Source: Spirochaetales bacterium
GTDB lineage: Bacteria; Spirochaetota; Spirochaetia; SZUA-6; RPPD01
Assembly: GCA_016934415.1 (NCBI GenBank)
Contig: JAFGSW010000074.1
Location: 16,569-80,568, forward strand
DNA length: 64,000 bases
Reading direction: 5' to 3'
In this document: in pieces, positions 60,194 to 64,000 of the stretch
Layout of the letters: each line of letters begins with the position of its first letter
How positions within the stretch are numbered: position 1 is the first letter of the stretch
Translations under genes and position numbers: made by a program
Notes under the pieces: generated by a model
Database searches by the model: none
What the model was told of the DNA's origin: nothing
Seen by the model: only the letters and a program-made list of their open reading frames with translations

Positions 60194-62707
60194 ATGAAAT
60201 TGGTCGTGTATGACGTAAAAGGAATGGGCTGTGCCTCCTGTGCGACCCGCATACAGAATACGATTCAACATATGGCAGGCGTCGAAAAAGCCCAGCTCAA
60301 TTACGCCACTGAAATACTATCGTTGTCGTACGACGAATCCAAGCTGGATAAGGCCGCCATCGCCGAATCGGTAAAAAAGCTGGGATATGAGTTGATTTCC
60401 CAAAACACGGACGGCGCATCACAGCCGGAAGCGCTTAGGCAGGCGACCTTCGCGATCGGAGGCATGACCTGCGCCTCGTGCAGCGCCCGCGTCGAAAAAG
60501 CCCTCCGCGCCGTACCGGGCGTGGAGCGGGCGTCGGTGAACCTGGCCACGGAAAAAGCCGATGTCTCCTTCAAGCCCGATCAGGTAAGGCTGTTCGAAAT
60601 CAAGGACGCGGTCGTCAAAGCCGGCTATACCCCGCTCGACGAGAGCGGTAATGACGCCCGGGACGAGCACCAAAATCGGAAAGACCGCGAGACCCGCTCC
60701 CTGAAACGCTCGTTCATCCTCGCCCTGGTCTTCACGATCCCGCTCCTCTTCCTGGCCATGGCGCCCATGGCCGGCCTGCCCTTTCCGGCGTTCATAGAGC
60801 CCATGGCCAACCCCCTCGCCTACGCCCTGACCGTTTTCGCATTCACCCTGCCGGCCGTATTCGCCGGCCGCCGCTTCTACACGCGGGGCTTCTCATCGCT
60901 CGTCCGCCTCCATCCCAACATGGATTCGCTCATCGCCGTCGGCACCTCGGCGGCGATCGTCTTCAGCCTCGCCTCCACTGTCCAGATCTGGCTCGGGAAC
61001 CCGGCGGCGGTCGGCCAGCTCTATTTCGAGACCGCCGGCGTTATCATCACCCTCATCCTGCTCGGCAAGATGCTGGAGGCGCTTTCCAAGGGCCGGGCCG
61101 GCATGGCCATCAAGAAGCTCCTCCGCCTGGCGCCCCGGACCGCCATCCTGGTGAAGGACGGCGTCGAAAAAACGATACCGGTCGGCGAACTGGAGCCGGG
61201 CGACCTCGTGCGCGTGCGCCCGGGCGAACGCATCCCGGTCGACGGCGCGGTGGTCGAAGGGTACACCGCGGTGGACGAATCGATGCTTACCGGCGAGTCC
61301 ATCCCGGTGGAAAAATCCGAAGGCAGCCCGGTGTACGGCGGCAGCCTGAACAAAAACGGCGCCGTCCTTTTCCGTGCGGAGAAGGTGGGCCGGGACACCG
61401 TCCTCGCGCGCATCGTCAAACTGGTGGAGGACGCTCAAGGAGAGAAGGCCCCCATCGCTCGGTTGGCCGACGTCGTCTCCGGCTGGTTTGTGCCGGCGGT
61501 GATCGGCATCGCCCTCCTCACGTTCCTCGCCTGGCTCCTCGCGGGACAAGGTCTGGCCTTCGCCCTCACCAGTTTCACCGCCGTGCTCGTCATCGCCTGT
61601 CCCTGCGCCCTCGGCCTCGCCACGCCGGTCGCGGTCATGGTGGGCACCGGCCGCGGCGCCGAGCTCGGGATTCTCTTCAAGAGCGGCCCGGCCCTGGAGA
61701 TCGTGAGCCGGATCGACGCCGTGGTCTTCGACAAAACCGGCACCGTGACCGACGGCCGCCCTTCGATCACGGAGGTGATTGCCGCGGACGGCTTCACCGA
61801 GGAGGAGGTGATCGCGCTGGCGGCGGCGGCGGAAAAAAATTCCGAGCACCCGCTCGCGGAGGCGGTTTTGGCCGAAGCGGCCAAACGGGCCGAGGCTGGG
61901 AAGCGGGGCCTCACGCCCGCCGCTCCAGCCGGATTTACCGCCCTGCCGGGCCGCGGCATCCGGGCGCGCCTGGACGGCCGGGAGATACTCCTCGGAAACG
62001 CCCGGCTGATGACCGAGGCGGGAATCGATTTCGGGCCGCTTGCCGCACGCGCCGACAAGCTCGCCGAGCACGGCCGCACCGTACTGCACCTGGCGACGGC
62101 AGGCAGACCGGCCGGGCTCGTCGCCTGCGCCGACACGATCAAGCCCGAGGCCCGCGCAACCGTGGCTGAGCTCAAACAACTCGGGATCGAGAGCATCATG
62201 CTCACCGGGGACGGCCGGAGAGCGGCGCGCGCCGTCGCCGAGGAAGCCGGCATCGACCGGGTGGAGGCCGAAGTCCTGCCCGGGGACAAGGCGGCCGTCG
62301 TCAAGAAGCTGCAGAGCGAAGGCCGGAAGGTGATCATGGTGGGCGACGGGATCAATGACGCTCCCGCCCTCGCCCAGGCGGACGCGGGCATCGCGGTCGG
62401 CTCCGGCACGGATGTGGCCGTCGAGGCGGCCGATGTGGTACTCACCCGCAACAACCTCCTCGATATTCCGGTCGCCGTCGCCTTGAGCCGCCGCACCATG
62501 CGCATCATCAGGCAGAACCTCTTCTGGGCCTTCTGCTACAACGTACTCGGCATCCCGATCGCGGCCGGGCTTCTCACCATCTTCGGCGGGCCGCAGCTCA
62601 ACCCGATCTTCGCAGCGGCGGCCATGTCCTTAAGCTCGGTTTCAGTCGTCACCAATGCGCTCAGACTGAAACGCTTCAAGAAAAAATCGTCCATCGCGAA
62701 TGAATAA
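60194..62707 (+). CDS. copA: Cu(I)-translocating P1B-type ATPase CopA
   Basis: An 837-residue P-type ATPase. Two N-terminal HMA copper-binding domains carry CASC at residues 13-16 and 93-96. The eight-helix core has the metal-site Cys469-Pro-Cys471 (IACPCALGLATP), phosphorylated Asp513 in DKTGTVTDG, the SEHPLAEAV motif and GDGINDAPALAQADAGIAVG. The CPC and YN/MSxxS-type ends (FCYNVLGIP, AAMSLSSVSVV) indicate Cu(I)/Ag(I). It exports copper from the cytoplasm. Good ribosome site AAGGAAGG; followed 11 bases later by csoR. Confidence 0.96.
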   Translation: MKLVVYDVKGMGCASCATRIQNTIQHMAGVEKAQLNYATEILSLSYDESKLDKAAIAESVKKLGYELISQNTDGASQPEALRQATFAIGGMTCASCSARVEKALRAVPGVERASVNLATEKADVSFKPDQVRLFEIKDAVVKAGYTPLDESGNDARDEHQNRKDRETRSLKRSFILALVFTIPLLFLAMAPMAGLPFPAFIEPMANPLAYALTVFAFTLPAVFAGRRFYTRGFSSLVRLHPNMDSLIAVGTSAAIVFSLASTVQIWLGNPAAVGQLYFETAGVIITLILLGKMLEALSKGRAGMAIKKLLRLAPRTAILVKDGVEKTIPVGELEPGDLVRVRPGERIPVDGAVVEGYTAVDESMLTGESIPVEKSEGSPVYGGSLNKNGAVLFRAEKVGRDTVLARIVKLVEDAQGEKAPIARLADVVSGWFVPAVIGIALLTFLAWLLAGQGLAFALTSFTAVLVIACPCALGLATPVAVMVGTGRGAELGILFKSGPALEIVSRIDAVVFDKTGTVTDGRPSITEVIAADGFTEEEVIALAAAAEKNSEHPLAEAVLAEAAKRAEAGKRGLTPAAPAGFTALPGRGIRARLDGREILLGNARLMTEAGIDFGPLAARADKLAEHGRTVLHLATAGRPAGLVACADTIKPEARATVAELKQLGIESIMLTGDGRRAARAVAEEAGIDRVEAEVLPGDKAAVVKKLQSEGRKVIMVGDGINDAPALAQADAGIAVGSGTDVAVEAADVVLTRNNLLDIPVAVALSRRTMRIIRQNLFWAFCYNVLGIPIAAGLLTIFGGPQLNPIFAAAAMSLSSVSVVTNALRLKRFKKKSSIANE

Positions 62708-62718
62708 GGAAGGGAACT

Positions 62719-62991
62719 ATGGACCACTGCACCTGCGAAAGCCGCAAGGCCGTCACCACGCTTAACACCGCACGCGGCCAGATCGACGGCATTGTGCGCA
62801 TGATCGAGGAGGACCGTTACTGCATCGACGTCTCGAAGCAGATCCTCTCTGTCATAGCCCTGCTGAAAAAAGCGAACTCGACCGTCCTGCGTCAGCACAT
62901 GAACACCTGCGTGCGCGAGGCGGTCACCGCGGGCGGTGGGGAGGAAAAAGTCGACGAAATTATGCACATTCTCGACTCCTACGTCGGATAG
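62719..62991 (+). CDS. csoR: copper-sensing transcriptional repressor CsoR
   Basis: A 90-residue DUF156-family protein. The Cu(I) ligands Cys35 (YCIDVSKQ), His60 and Cys64 (RQHMNTCVREAV) have exactly the C-H-C spacing of CsoR rather than the H-C-H-H of nickel-sensing RcnR. The N-terminal MDHCTC may add ligands. It has three helices with no classical DNA-binding motif; it binds GC-rich palindromes such as the one at 60151-60175, so it autoregulates the operon. Confidence 0.94.
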   Translation: MDHCTCESRKAVTTLNTARGQIDGIVRMIEEDRYCIDVSKQILSVIALLKKANSTVLRQHMNTCVREAVTAGGGEEKVDEIMHILDSYVG

Positions 62992-63196
62992 ACGGAAAGG
63001 GAAAGTATATCCGGGGACCGGCGTTCCCGCCGTTCAGGCGGGTAACGCGCGGTTACCAATTCATATGTTAATACGTGGGAACGGTCGTACGGCGTACGTC
63101 GGGCGGCCATGTACATATACGCGCGATCGAATATCGGTTGCACGCGGAGCGGCGGGGCGGCGCCCCGCCCGCTTGGCATAAATAGAAGGAGGGATT

Positions 63197-63700
63197 ATGA
63201 ATACATCCACCCGCATTACGTCCGGCTTTCCGGCCCGTTTCCTTCGCACCGCCCTCACCGGCGTGCTTATCTTTTTCGCTTCCGGTTCAATCGCCCTTTG
63301 GGGCCAGCCGCCGAATCCGGTACCGCTCTCCAGCGCCGACGGCAGATTGGTGGTCATTCCCCAAAAAGACATCGGCTTGGATGCAAGATTTTTCACGTAC
63401 AAAACCAAGAGCAACGCACTCGTAGGATTCTTCGCAATCCTCGACCGGGGCAAAGGCGTCCACGTCGCGTTCGACGCCTGCGATGTATGCTACCAGGCGC
63501 GCAAGGGGTATAGGATCGTAAACGGCTTCGCGGTCTGCAACAACTGCGGCCAGAGTTTTCCCCTCACCTCGATCGGGAAGGACAACCTCACCGGGGGCTG
63601 TTGGCCCAGCTACCTCCCCATCTCCGTCAAGCGGGGCCTGGTGGAAATCAAGACCGCGGACCTGGATAAGAAAGCGTACCTATTTCCCGGGACACGTTAG
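63197..63700 (+). CDS. DUF2318-like exported cysteine-rich protein
   Basis: A 167-residue protein with a hydrophobic N-terminal segment (about 17-36; signal peptide or anchor). The mature domain carries CDVC (95-98), CNNC (114-117) and Cys135, with YQARKGYRIVNGFAVCNNCG, then FPLTSIGKDNLTGGCWP. This matches the DUF2318 C-D-x-C/C-N-N-C pattern. Such domains are found in membrane-bound metal/redox proteins; a copper- or iron-binding role is inferred from its place in the copper module. Gap of about 200 bases from csoR holds the imperfect repeat CGTAC-GGC-GTACG. Confidence 0.8.
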   Translation: MNTSTRITSGFPARFLRTALTGVLIFFASGSIALWGQPPNPVPLSSADGRLVVIPQKDIGLDARFFTYKTKSNALVGFFAILDRGKGVHVAFDACDVCYQARKGYRIVNGFAVCNNCGQSFPLTSIGKDNLTGGCWPSYLPISVKRGLVEIKTADLDKKAYLFPGTR

Positions 63701-63786
63701 GGGAGAGCGGCCGGAAGCGAGGGAAGGCGCCCGTGAAAGCGAACGCGGCATCGAAAGCTAAATTGACACGGAAGGAGAAACGAACA

Positions 63787-63999
63787 ATGGACACCATCAC
63801 TTTGAAAACCCCGGGCATCACCTGCTCGCACTGCGAGGCGGCCATCAAGAAAGCGGTCGGCGCCCTTCACGGCGCCGGGACCGTGGACGTCGACCTCGCG
63901 TCCAAACTCGTCACCGTGGCGTATGATGAAAAAATCCTGAATCCCGCCGCCATCCGGGCCGCGATCGAGGAGCAGGGCTACGAGGTGATTGTGCCCTAA
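63787..63999 (+). CDS. copZ: copper chaperone CopZ-like (single HMA domain)
   Basis: A 70-residue single HMA domain: TLKTPGITCSHCEAAIKKAV with Cu-binding Cys13 and Cys16 (GITCSHC), then a typical VDVDLASKLVTVAYDEKILN strand and IEEQGYEVIVP. Start at ATG 63787 after AAGGAG; an in-frame ATG at 63733 only adds a basic lead. It would carry Cu(I) to CopA or CsoR. It ends one base before the window edge. Confidence 0.9.
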   Translation: MDTITLKTPGITCSHCEAAIKKAVGALHGAGTVDVDLASKLVTVAYDEKILNPAAIRAAIEEQGYEVIVP

Positions 64000-64000
64000 C

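Overview
The window is GC-rich chromosomal DNA from a bacterium with an outer membrane. It carries a TonB-dependent receptor with a TonB-type protein, several signal-peptide beta-barrel proteins and several lipoproteins. The gene set best fits an uncultured, free-living member of the Spirochaetota: an LL-diaminopimelate aminotransferase, a DUF2259-like secreted protein, a LysM-like protein beside a coiled-coil lipoprotein, and TPR proteins beside an Mrr-like protein. No rRNA gene is present, so this is an inference. Nearly all the space is ordinary chromosomal coding sequence. No transposase, integrase, phage gene or CRISPR array was seen.

Layout: 1-2564 holds a small membrane protein, a GHKL ATPase fused to an Ig-like domain, and a small convergent gene. 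2669-5480 is a cobalamin-riboswitch-controlled btuB-like receptor followed by a TonB-type protein. 5740-10186 has a PreP-type M16 protease and dapL. 10603-14134 pairs a hybrid histidine kinase with a D-2-hydroxyacid dehydrogenase. 14981-17238 is a leftward Rrf2 regulator-metX-metW operon. 17477-20395 holds a Nudix hydrolase, a coiled-coil protein, 5-formyl-THF cyclo-ligase, tRNA-Pro and a FemAB protein. 20621-23696 is an amino-acid cluster: a LeuA/homocitrate-synthase-type enzyme, an Lrp regulator and a LeuB-type dehydrogenase. 24167-30265 has a thioredoxin-like protein, a GT51 transglycosylase, LysM-like and lipoprotein genes, a HisN-like phosphatase, a HAD phosphatase and an aminotransferase.

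30495-32808 is a leftward operon of a STAS/zinc-ribbon protein, a YbjN-like protein, PspA and a winged-helix regulator with a degenerate receiver, read from a near-perfect sigma-70 promoter. 33158-42586 has a TrmJ-like methyltransferase overlapping tRNA-Val, a DGK1/phytol-kinase-like enzyme, membrane and outer-membrane proteins, an EamA transporter and clpB. 42647-44110 has a cytochrome b5-like protein, dps and perR with a perfect Per/Fur-type palindrome. 44444-49885 has two related barrels, the second carrying an N-terminal FecR domain, then an alkyltransferase-like protein and a metal ABC transporter. 49892-59694 has envelope proteins, mutL and three TPR proteins. 60194-63999 is a copper module: copA, csoR, a DUF2318-like protein and copZ, behind a textbook CsoR operator.

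Two themes run through the window. One is metal and oxidative homeostasis: B12, copper, a Zn/Mn-type transporter, PerR/Dps and a cysteine-bearing Rrf2. The other is envelope maintenance: PspA, ClpB, the peptidoglycan enzymes and the OM barrels. The intergenic regions hold several families of dispersed inverted repeats that look like small non-autonomous elements. I found no obvious new defence or biosynthetic system. The most unusual architectures are the GHKL-Ig fusion, the FecR-barrel fusion, the STAS-PspA-pseudo-receiver operon and the TPR-Mrr-like membrane protein.
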